Positions 17,387 through 24,761 of a stretch of 64,000 bases of DNA are shown one piece after another; within the stretch, counting starts at the first letter, position 1; each line of letters begins with the position of its first letter. The stretch is from JAFKKS01 sp050187875. GTDB taxonomy: Bacteria > Pseudomonadota > Alphaproteobacteria > Rhizobiales > Xanthobacteraceae. A model generated the notes under the pieces. It was not told where the DNA came from. It did no database searches and worked only from the letters and a program-made list of their open reading frames with translations. Both the position numbers and the translations under genes were made by a program. The stretch lies in contig JBFWXB010000004.1 in assembly GCA_050187875.1 (NCBI GenBank), positions 62,001 through 126,000 of the forward strand, in the 5' to 3' direction.

Positions 17387-17713
17387 TTATGCGTGGCGGT
17401 TGTCTTTCGATGCGATCTGCACGACGTTGCTCGATCGCAGGCGCTGCCGCGCGCTACTGCGCCCCGCCGTCGTCAAAGCGTCGCCACGCTGCCGCACAGG
17501 GGACGCGCCCGTCCGGCTGCCTCGCTTCTCGAGCGCGGAGCAAAGGTCCTTGAGGTCCTGCGCCGAGATGTCGTGCAAGCGGGTCTGCAAATCGAGCCGC
17601 GCCATCTCGAACAACAGCGCAGTCTCGGCGTAGCCGTCGGCACGCAATTGGCCAATGCACTCGTCGACGACCTCGACGAGTCTGCTAAGCCGAGTGACCT
17701 TGCTCGGTTCCAT
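17387..17713 (-). CDS. Small protein of unknown function
   Basis: 108 residues from ATG 17713 (MEPSKVTRL); an in-frame start six codons upstream is possible. The first ~65 residues are well-formed helix (VVDECIGQLRADGYAETALL, FEMARLDLQTRLHDI); the last ~40 are basic and probably disordered. It overlaps the 3' end of the cysteine hydrolase gene by 29 bases, so it is likely co-transcribed. No family recognised. Confidence 0.65.
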   Translation of the reverse strand: MEPSKVTRLSRLVEVVDECIGQLRADGYAETALLFEMARLDLQTRLHDISAQDLKDLCSALEKRGSRTGASPVRQRGDALTTAGRSSARQRLRSSNVVQIASKDNRHA

Positions 17714-18308
17714 GAAGAGCTCTCCTTGCACGGCGTGCGTATGAAGTCGCTGAGATCCAGGCGGCGGTGTCGGTCACGTCGCCATAGAGATGAATGATTT
17801 TGCTAACGACGTTATGCGCGTCGCGCGGCGTCACCTCGTCGAGCTCGTGGCTCGCGGACGCGTTCTCGAGAAAGACGAAGCGATGGCCGCGATGGAAGGC
17901 GTCGACTGCGGTCGCGAGGCACGACGACTCGCCGGCAAATCCGGCCAGCACGAAATGCCCATTGCCGTAGCCCATCACTTCGCCGAATTCGGCGCTCGCG
18001 TAGCAGGACGGCCGATCGCGTTCGAACACCATGTCCGCGCCCCAGGGCTCGAAGCCGGGAATCCAGCGCGCGAAACGTGTCGCCGCATTGAAGATGGCGC
18101 CGCTGCCGCTCCGCCGCACGAAGGCGACGGGAAACCCCATGGCGCGTGCATGCGCGAGGGCCGCACGACAATGGTCCAGCGCTTGCGCCGCATTCGGGAC
18201 CGCCAGCGGGCGTTCGCTCGTCACGTATTCCTGCTGCAGGTCGACGAGGACCAGCGTCGGAATGTCGGAGGGATCAACGTAGCGGCGAATATCGATCACT
18301 GAACTCAT
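17685..18308 (-). CDS. Isochorismatase-like cysteine hydrolase
   Basis: 207 residues from ATG 18308, which overlaps the GNAT stop codon (ATGA). Fold of the isochorismatase/nicotinamidase superfamily: TLVLVDLQQEY carries the catalytic aspartate, and GFAGESSCLATAVDAFHRGH the nucleophilic cysteine. The usual catalytic lysine (pattern K-P-x-x-S-A-F) appears as arginine in FERDRPSCYASAEFG, so activity may be altered. Substrate unknown. Co-expressed with an acetyltransferase under a facing LysR regulator. Confidence 0.85.
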   Translation of the reverse strand: MSSVIDIRRYVDPSDIPTLVLVDLQQEYVTSERPLAVPNAAQALDHCRAALAHARAMGFPVAFVRRSGSGAIFNAATRFARWIPGFEPWGADMVFERDRPSCYASAEFGEVMGYGNGHFVLAGFAGESSCLATAVDAFHRGHRFVFLENASASHELDEVTPRDAHNVVSKIIHLYGDVTDTAAWISATSYARRARRALHGTEQGHSA

Positions 18309-19558
18309 GCGTGCGCTCCGCCTCCCACTGAGGGCCGCGTGACCGGGCGGGATGCCGAGCGCTCGAGGATGCCGGGCTCGTGCCAGCGCCCTTCCGGGCG
18401 GATGATCAGATAGGGGTCGGCGCCGATCGAAATCGCCTGCGGATGTTTGCTCGCGTCGAGGACGATCTCGACATAGTCGAAATCCGAGAAGGTGAATTCG
18501 CGGCCCGTGTCGAGGACTTCGAATCCGAAGCGGCCCCAGAAATTCACCAGCCGCTTTTGCGAGTGGCCATAGAGGCGCTGATAACCTTTCACCCGGCACA
18601 GCTCGATGCCAGCCTTCACGATCTGAAAGGCGAGCCGCGTCTTGCGGAACTCGTGACGCACGGCGAGGCGCTCGATCTTTGCGAAGTCGGCGAAATAGCG
18701 GATGCGCAGGCAGCCCGCGGGCTCGTTGCCGACATAGCCGAGAAGGTGCGTCGCTGAGAGATCGTTGCCGTCGTATTCTTCGAGGTAGGGGCACTCCTGC
18801 TCGCCGATATAGACGGCGCTGCGGATGGCGACGACCCGCATGAGGTCGTCGAACGTGCGCGCGACGGTGACGGTCAGGTCCTTTTCCTTCGCTTCGCCCG
18901 CATATCCGTCATAGATCGGCGCTTCGCGCCGGCGGGGCGCGCGCGGATAGACATGAAGATGCGGCGCGCTGACCCCGCAATAGGAGGCGCCACGCTGGAA
19001 GCCGAGCGTCTCGAGGAAGCGGTGCCCGTCGACGGTGACCGCCTTCGCGTAAAGGTCGGCATCGCGGTAAAGCGGCGACCAGACCTTCTGGAAGGCGAGC
19101 GGCACGCCGGCCGCCAGCGCGCCGCGCGCATGCACCGCCCAGGCGTAGATCCCGGCGGGCTTCTCGTTTTGCGCCGTGAGGAGGGAAAGGTCGGGATTGC
19201 TGGCGTCGAAGGTGCCGTCGGCCAGCCGCTTCATGCCCTCGTCATTGAGGGTGAGAAAGGCAAGGAAGCCCTCGCCGCGCGGATCGAGCGGGTCGAATCG
19301 GTCCCGCCGCGCGATGGCCCAGAACGAATCGGGGTTGTGTGTCATGACGCGGTGCACGACCTCGGCGCCCGCGAGGCCGGCGAGATCACGCCGCGCGCGC
19401 GTCAGCAGCGCGTCGACATCCCGCCCAGTGGGGGTGAAGACGACCAGCCGGCTGGAGAGCTGCAGGACATTCAAATCCCCAACGGGATGAGCGGCCGGGC
19501 GGGGCGGGCGAGCGATGGTCTCGGCAATCCGGGTCGCGCGGAGGTCGTGGGCGGTCAT
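18305..19558 (-). CDS. Double-domain GNAT-family acetyltransferase
   Basis: 417 residues. The N-terminal half (about 50-220) reads like a degenerate GNAT fold (FWAIARRDRFDPL, GFLAFLTLNDEGMKRLA, LYAKAVTVDGHRFLETLGF). The C-terminal half (about 225-370) is a clear GNAT domain: AVYIGEQECPYLEEYDGND, HLLGYVGNEPAGCLRIRYF, KIERLAVRHEFRKTRLAFQI (acetyl-CoA loop, glycines partly replaced) and LYGHSQKRLVNFWGRFGFE. Substrate unknown. Start lies 69 bases from the facing lysR-type gene. Confidence 0.8.
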   Translation of the reverse strand: MTAHDLRATRIAETIARPPRPAAHPVGDLNVLQLSSRLVVFTPTGRDVDALLTRARRDLAGLAGAEVVHRVMTHNPDSFWAIARRDRFDPLDPRGEGFLAFLTLNDEGMKRLADGTFDASNPDLSLLTAQNEKPAGIYAWAVHARGALAAGVPLAFQKVWSPLYRDADLYAKAVTVDGHRFLETLGFQRGASYCGVSAPHLHVYPRAPRRREAPIYDGYAGEAKEKDLTVTVARTFDDLMRVVAIRSAVYIGEQECPYLEEYDGNDLSATHLLGYVGNEPAGCLRIRYFADFAKIERLAVRHEFRKTRLAFQIVKAGIELCRVKGYQRLYGHSQKRLVNFWGRFGFEVLDTGREFTFSDFDYVEIVLDASKHPQAISIGADPYLIIRPEGRWHEPGILERSASRPVTRPSVGGGAHA

Positions 19559-19575
19559 GGTTACGCTCCTACGGG

Positions 19576-19603
19576 TTGTAGCCGCCGAAATTGTCTGTAA
19601 AAT
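19576..19603 (+). promoter_or_regulatory. Candidate promoter of the LysR-type regulator
   Basis: TTGTAG (19576-19581), 16-base spacer, TAAAAT (19598-19603), 25 bases before the regulator start. It is in the only AT-rich part of the short divergent region, which must also contain the GNAT operon promoter and any operator. Confidence 0.45.
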
Positions 19604-19627
19604 TTAAGCGCAGAACGCGGGGACCGT

Positions 19628-20668
19628 ATGCATCTCAAGGCGCACAGGGGTGTTCCACGACAGGAACACCCGGAACAGTCGGGCTCGGTGACGCCCGACT
19701 GGGAAAGCGTGCGCGTTTTTCTCGAAGTGACCCGTCGCGGAAGCTTTCGTTCGGCGGCCGAGCATCTCGGTCAATCGATCAATGCCCTGCGGCGGCGGAT
19801 CGAAGACCTCGAGGCCCAATTCGGCGTCACGCTTCTCACCCGTCACGTCGACGGCGTGCGCGCGACAAGCGAGGGCAACGAGATTCTGCAAGCCGCGATG
19901 AAGATGGAGGCGGCCGCTTTCGGGATCGTGCGCGCACGAGACCGTGCCGCCCCCTCCTTGAGCGGCGAAGTGAAGATCGCGGTGACGGAAGGGTTGGGCA
20001 CGTTCTGGCTGGCGCCGCGCCTGACCGAATTCCAGCGCGCGCATCCACAACTGCTCGTCGATCTCAGCTGCGAGATGCGCTCCGCCGACGTGCTGCGGCT
20101 GGAAGCCGACGTCGCGGTCCAATTGACCAAGCCGACGGCGCCGGACTTGAAGATCGTCAAGCTCGGCCGCTTGCATTCAATGCCCTTCGCCGGCCGCTCC
20201 TATATCGAAACTTATGGCGTGCCCAAGACACTCGAGGAGATGCGGCGGCATCGCCTCGTGTTGCAGATGGCGGATCAGACGCAGACGAACGAACTCTACG
20301 AGCAGCTCTTCCCCGGTGTTCCGCATCAGGGCTTCGTCGCGCTGCGCACGAATGTCAGCAGCGCCCATCTCTGGGCGATCTCGAAAGGCGCAGGCATCGG
20401 CTGGCTTCCGACTTACGTGCATGCGATCGCAGCGCGCATCACGCCCATCGATGTCGACGTACGCTTCCCGTTCGACATCTGGCTGACCTACCACCCCGAT
20501 GCCGGACGTATTCCGCGTGTCCGCCGCATGATCGACTGGATCGTCGATGCGTTTGATCCGCGGCAATTCCCGTGGTTCCGCGACGAGTTCATCCACCCTG
20601 CGGACCTGCCCAAGACCTATCGCGGCGGTCCGCTGTCCAATTGGTTCGAAGGTTTTATGAGCAGGTGA
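19628..20668 (+). CDS. LysR-type transcriptional regulator
   Basis: 346 residues. Winged helix-turn-helix at about residues 26-85 (VRVFLEVTRRGSFRSAAEHLG with recognition helix in SINALRRRIEDLE), then a linker helix and a LysR substrate-binding domain starting at LSGEVKIAVTEGLGTFWLAP. The effector is unknown. It faces the GNAT/hydrolase operon, the classical arrangement for a LysR regulator and its target, and is followed after four bases by an XRE-type gene. Confidence 0.9.
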   Translation: MHLKAHRGVPRQEHPEQSGSVTPDWESVRVFLEVTRRGSFRSAAEHLGQSINALRRRIEDLEAQFGVTLLTRHVDGVRATSEGNEILQAAMKMEAAAFGIVRARDRAAPSLSGEVKIAVTEGLGTFWLAPRLTEFQRAHPQLLVDLSCEMRSADVLRLEADVAVQLTKPTAPDLKIVKLGRLHSMPFAGRSYIETYGVPKTLEEMRRHRLVLQMADQTQTNELYEQLFPGVPHQGFVALRTNVSSAHLWAISKGAGIGWLPTYVHAIAARITPIDVDVRFPFDIWLTYHPDAGRIPRVRRMIDWIVDAFDPRQFPWFRDEFIHPADLPKTYRGGPLSNWFEGFMSR

Positions 20669-20672
20669 TGCC

Positions 20673-21086
20673 ATGCACGCGAAGACGAACATCATGACCA
20701 GACGCGGCGGCGTCAGCGCACGCCGCGTCGAGCCTCACGATGTCGAAGTGGGGCGCCGCATCCGCATCCGCCGTCTCGAGCGGCAGATGTCGCAAACGGA
20801 GCTCGCCACGCGCTTGGGCGTGACGTTCCAGCAGGTGCAGAAATACGAAAAGGGCCTCAATCGCGTCGGCGCCGGGCGGCTGATGCGCGTCGCGGAAGCG
20901 CTCGAGGTACCGGTCTCGTTCTTCTTCCTCGAGGAAGGACACAGTGCGCCAGAGCAGCCCTCCGTCATGAACTTCCTCGACACCGCCTATTCCGTCCGCC
21001 TCGTGCAAGCGTTCGCGCGGATCAATGAGCGCTCGGTTCAAAGGGCCATTGTCGACTTGGTGGAGCGGCTGTCGGAGCAGGAATAA
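20673..21086 (+). CDS. XRE-family helix-turn-helix protein
   Basis: 137 residues. HTH_3 domain at about residues 27-82: GRRIRIRRLERQMSQTELATRLG, VTFQQVQKYEKGLNRVGAGRL, followed by VAEALEVPVSFFFLEEG. This single-domain type with a short C-terminal tail is frequent in alphaproteobacteria. It begins four bases after the LysR-type gene, suggesting co-transcription. DNA target unknown; ATG 20694 is an alternative start. Confidence 0.85.
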   Translation: MHAKTNIMTRRGGVSARRVEPHDVEVGRRIRIRRLERQMSQTELATRLGVTFQQVQKYEKGLNRVGAGRLMRVAEALEVPVSFFFLEEGHSAPEQPSVMNFLDTAYSVRLVQAFARINERSVQRAIVDLVERLSEQE

Positions 21087-21109
21087 GGCGGCGTTGCGCA
21101 GCTGATGCG

Positions 21110-23116
21110 CTATTTGGCGACGGTGCGGGAGGGTTCTGAAGCCGCACCGCGGCCTTCGTCGCGCAGCATGGCGGCGACGGCGTGAAACGCAGGCAGGCTG
21201 TCGAGTTCTTCCAGGTCGAGCGGAAGCCGCCGGCGCCAGTTCGGATGCTCGAGGACTGTTCCCGGCACGTTCGGCTGATCGATGACATCGAGCACGTCAT
21301 CGATCGAGACGGCCAAGAGGCGGCTCGGCGTGCGCGCCAGAAAACGCAGGACATCGAGCAGGCGAAGCGGCCCCTGGCCGGGGTCGATGCTGTTGCGCTC
21401 CAACGCCGCGCGGAGCGTGCCCCAGGCATAATGGCGCGCATCGTCACTTTCGCCGGGATCGATGCCCAGCCCGCGCTTGATATTGAGATCGTGGCCGACG
21501 ATCCAGCCGGAGAAGCTCGGCAAGTCGTGGGTGCTGAAGGTGACGAGGGCGTTGCGCAGATAATGCCGCGGCTCGCGGAAGCCGCCGTCGTGGCCACGCT
21601 CGAACATCAGGACGAGGTATGACCAGATGCCCCAGTCGGCGAGCGCCGCGCGCAGTTCATCGGGCACCGTGCCGAGGTCTTCACCGATCACGACGCAATT
21701 GTTGCGCAAGCTCTCGAGTGCGGTGACGGCGAGAAGCTCCTGCAGCGGATAGCGGATATACGCGCCCTCCGCCGCCTTGAATCCCAGCGGAATGAGATAG
21801 AGCCGATTGAGGCCGAGCACGTGATCAAGGCGCACCGCCCCGGCGTAGCGCATCGCGGCGCGAAGGACGCGCCGAAACGGAGCGAAGCCCTCGGCGACGA
21901 GCGCGCGCGGATTGAACGCCGCCAACCCCCAGGCTTGCCCGGCGGTATTGAGCGCATCGGGCGGCGCGCCGACCTCGATCTGCGGCACCACGGCGCCTTG
22001 ATCGCCCCAAGCGTCGGCCCCGCCGGGGTCCGCGCCGACGGCGAGATCGGTGTAGAGCCCGATCGGCAAAGCGAGCCGGCGCGCTTCATCCCGGCAGGCG
22101 CCGAGCTGACGGTCGGCGATCCATTGGACATATTCGTAGTAGCCGACATCTTCGGCAGCTTCGGCGCGCACCTCATCAATGAGGTTCGCCGATGCACGCC
22201 GATAGGGCTCCGGCCATTCCCACCACACAGTCTTGAAGCGCCGGCGCAGCACTTCAAAGGCCGCAAAAGCCTGCAAGGCGAAGCCTTGCTCGCGCCGGAA
22301 CGCTTCGAAATCCTCGCGGCGCTTTGCGTTCGCCTTCTTACGGAAGCGCGCATAGGCGAGACGAAGCGCTTCCGATTTTGCGGCGGCGACATCGGCATAA
22401 CGCACGATGTCGGAATGCCGCGCCGCCTCGATGCGCTCCGCAAGTCCCGCAGCATCGCTGCCGGGAAAATCCGGCACGGCATCGACATCGATATAGAGCG
22501 GATTGAGGAAGAGGCGGCTGTTGGGCGAGTAGGGGCTTGCCTCCTCGGCGCGGTCATCGAACAGCGCATGCAGAGGGTTGAGCCCGATGCCCGACGCGCC
22601 AGCGCGCGCGGCGATGTTGAGCAGAGCGCGCAGATCGGTGAAGTCGCCATGTCCCCAGTTGCGCGGCGAACGCACGGCATAAAGCTGCACGGCGAGAATC
22701 CAGACGCGCTCGGATCTTGCGGCGTCGGGCTGAAACGTCTGCGCGGGCGCGATGATCAGATGAGCGGAAGGACCGATTGGCGTCCCGTCTTCCCGCCGGC
22801 ACTCGAGATCATAGGTGCCAAAGGAGAGTTCCGGCAGCGACGACGTGATGTCATGTGGCGGACATTCGCCTTCCGCGACGATATCGCCGCGCTCGGCGCG
22901 AAGCCGCCAACGCCGCGCCTCGTCCGGCAGCACGACGGACGTGCGATTGGCGTCGCGCCAAATGATCGTCCGGGTGGGTGCAAAGTCTCGGCTGCCGCTC
23001 AGGGCATCGAGTAGGCGCGTAAGCGCCTCGTGTCCGACCTCGCGCCGGTGCCCGAGCGCATCGACGAAGACGCGCTCGATACCCCATTCCGAAGCGCGGC
23101 CTGCAAGATCGTCCAT
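21110..23116 (-). CDS. malQ: 4-alpha-glucanotransferase (amylomaltase)
   Basis: GH77 disproportionating enzyme acting on malto-oligosaccharides, cytoplasmic. 668 residues. Diagnostic blocks: YAVRSPRNWGHGDFTDL, VRLDHVLGLNRLYLIPLG (catalytic aspartate region), GEDLGTVPDELR (acid/base glutamate) and TFSTHDLPSFSGW. It starts 13 bases after otsA on the same strand, so the pair forms one transcript driven from the otsA promoter. It supplies or recycles maltodextrins for TreYZ, GlgX and the GlgE pathway. Confidence 0.95.
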   Translation of the reverse strand: MDDLAGRASEWGIERVFVDALGHRREVGHEALTRLLDALSGSRDFAPTRTIIWRDANRTSVVLPDEARRWRLRAERGDIVAEGECPPHDITSSLPELSFGTYDLECRREDGTPIGPSAHLIIAPAQTFQPDAARSERVWILAVQLYAVRSPRNWGHGDFTDLRALLNIAARAGASGIGLNPLHALFDDRAEEASPYSPNSRLFLNPLYIDVDAVPDFPGSDAAGLAERIEAARHSDIVRYADVAAAKSEALRLAYARFRKKANAKRREDFEAFRREQGFALQAFAAFEVLRRRFKTVWWEWPEPYRRASANLIDEVRAEAAEDVGYYEYVQWIADRQLGACRDEARRLALPIGLYTDLAVGADPGGADAWGDQGAVVPQIEVGAPPDALNTAGQAWGLAAFNPRALVAEGFAPFRRVLRAAMRYAGAVRLDHVLGLNRLYLIPLGFKAAEGAYIRYPLQELLAVTALESLRNNCVVIGEDLGTVPDELRAALADWGIWSYLVLMFERGHDGGFREPRHYLRNALVTFSTHDLPSFSGWIVGHDLNIKRGLGIDPGESDDARHYAWGTLRAALERNSIDPGQGPLRLLDVLRFLARTPSRLLAVSIDDVLDVIDQPNVPGTVLEHPNWRRRLPLDLEELDSLPAFHAVAAMLRDEGRGAASEPSRTVAK

Positions 23117-23129
23117 TCAGACGCTGAAT

Positions 23130-24596
23130 TTAGAAACCTGAGACCTTGTCGACCGCTATGCCGCCGCTTGCCCGCGGGAGCGCCTTCGCGAGAGGATGTC
23201 CATACGCGACGGTCCGCTTGACCTTCGGCTTTTCCGTGAGCGCGGCGACAAACTTGTCGAACCAGGAGTTCAGGCCGGAATCTTCAAGACATTGGATCAT
23301 CGATTGCCACCGCTCGCGCCGTTCGCTTGCCGACATGGAGAGCGCCTGCGCGAAGGTGCGCGCCATGGCGTCGATGTCATGCGGATTGACGAGGAGTGCC
23401 GCGTCAAGCTGCTTCGCGGCGCCCGCGAACTCGGATAGGACGAGGACGCCGGGATCAAGCGGGTTCTGTGCCGCGACATATTCCTTCGCGACGAGATTCA
23501 TGCCGTCGTTGAACGGCGTCACGAGGCCGACCTGCGCTGACCGATAGAAGCCCGCGAGCATCGATTGCGGAAACGCCTTGTTCAGGTAACGGATCGGCGT
23601 CCAGTCAACGTCGGCCAATCCGCCGTTGATTTCGCCGATCAGGGTCGCGAGGTCGTTCTTCAACTGGCGATAAGCGGGGATATGCACGCGCGTCGGCACC
23701 GCGATCTGCAGCATGCTCACGGATTTCTTGAGATCGGGATTGATCTCGAACATGCGCTCGAAGGCGCGCAGCCGATTAAGCAGGCCCTTCGAGTAGTCGA
23801 GCCGATCGACGCCGATGGCGAGGCGGCGGCCCTGTAGGCTGGCGCGCAGCCGTGCGATCTCGGGGCGTGCCGCCGCCTTGGTGGCGCGCTCGGCGAAGGT
23901 GCGCACGTCGATCCCGATCGGGAAGGCCGCAAGCCGCGTGCCGCGGCCATTCGCGATGCGGTTGTCGCGGCCGACCACGATGCCGAGCTCGCGTGTGAGA
24001 TAGTCGCGGAAATTCGCAAGATCGGCGTCTGTCTGGAAGCCGATCAAATCGTAGGCCAGCATCGCTTCGACGAGCTCGCGATGGTGTGGCACGCTCACCA
24101 TCACGCCGGTGCCCGGGAAGGGCGTATGCAGGAAGAAGCCGATCGGATCCTCGACGCCGCGCGCACGCAACTCCGCGCCGAGCGCGAGATAGTGGTAATC
24201 ATGCACCCAAATCGGCGCGTCCGGCTTGGCAAATCGCAGCAAGGCGCGCGCCATGAACGCGTTGATCGCGCAGTACGAGGCGTAATCTTCGATATTGGCG
24301 CGGATCAGATCGGGGCGCGAGTGAAAGGCGGGCCAGAGCACGGAATTGGCGAAGCCCTCGTAGAATCCGTCGTAATGCTCGCGCGGCATGTCGACCGTCG
24401 CGAGCGCGCCGGCGCCGAGCGGCTGCACCTCCGCAAGCGTGTCCTTGCCGCCGCTTTCCACCAAGCGGCCGCTTGCACCGACCCAAATGGCTCCGGAATT
24501 TCTGACGGCTGGAAGTAATGCTGCGGCAAGTCCACCTTCTACGGCCTCATCCCCCTTCGGCCGCGCGACTCGATTTGAAATAACAATGACCGCCAC
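23130..24596 (-). CDS. otsA: Trehalose-6-phosphate synthase
   Basis: GT20 enzyme making trehalose-6-phosphate from a nucleoside-diphosphate glucose and glucose-6-phosphate. 488 residues from GTG 24596, chosen because the conserved N-terminus (AVIVISNRVARPKG) starts there and GGGAGA lies six bases before it; an upstream extension to 24695 would cross the promoter. GGLAAALLPAV, VHDYHYLALG, GVDRLDYSKGLLNRL and FNDGMNLVAKEY are the substrate-binding blocks. No otsB phosphatase gene is in the window. Confidence 0.95.
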   Translation of the reverse strand: MAVIVISNRVARPKGDEAVEGGLAAALLPAVRNSGAIWVGASGRLVESGGKDTLAEVQPLGAGALATVDMPREHYDGFYEGFANSVLWPAFHSRPDLIRANIEDYASYCAINAFMARALLRFAKPDAPIWVHDYHYLALGAELRARGVEDPIGFFLHTPFPGTGVMVSVPHHRELVEAMLAYDLIGFQTDADLANFRDYLTRELGIVVGRDNRIANGRGTRLAAFPIGIDVRTFAERATKAAARPEIARLRASLQGRRLAIGVDRLDYSKGLLNRLRAFERMFEINPDLKKSVSMLQIAVPTRVHIPAYRQLKNDLATLIGEINGGLADVDWTPIRYLNKAFPQSMLAGFYRSAQVGLVTPFNDGMNLVAKEYVAAQNPLDPGVLVLSEFAGAAKQLDAALLVNPHDIDAMARTFAQALSMSASERRERWQSMIQCLEDSGLNSWFDKFVAALTEKPKVKRTVAYGHPLAKALPRASGGIAVDKVSGF

Positions 24597-24622
24597 GCAT
24601 CTCTCCCGCTTGTCCAGACCGT

Positions 24623-24648
24623 AACGCCCGCGGGCGGCGTCTGGTTCC
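24623..24648 (-). promoter_or_regulatory. Candidate EcfG (general stress sigma) promoter of otsA-malQ
   Basis: On the minus strand: GGAAC (24648-24644), 17-base spacer, CGTT (24626-24623), an exact match to the alphaproteobacterial EcfG consensus GGAAC-N16/17-CGTT. The expected transcript start is about 20 bases before the otsA GTG, leaving room for its ribosome site. Confidence 0.8.
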
Positions 24649-24687
24649 CAAATGATTGCCGGATTTGCGCCAGATGTCGGGCGGCCG

Positions 24688-24713
24688 GGAACCAATTCTG
24701 CATTTTCTCAGTT
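24688..24713 (+). promoter_or_regulatory. Candidate EcfG promoter of the glgE operon
   Basis: GGAAC (24688-24692), 17-base spacer, AGTT (24710-24713): one mismatch to GGAAC-N16/17-CGTT, and the C is the least conserved base. It ends 48 bases before the glgE ATG. Back-to-back with the otsA site in a 165-base divergent region. Confidence 0.7.
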
Positions 24714-24761
24714 TCCCATCGAGCCGGATCGCCTTACCCTTTCCTTAGCCACGGAATTTTC

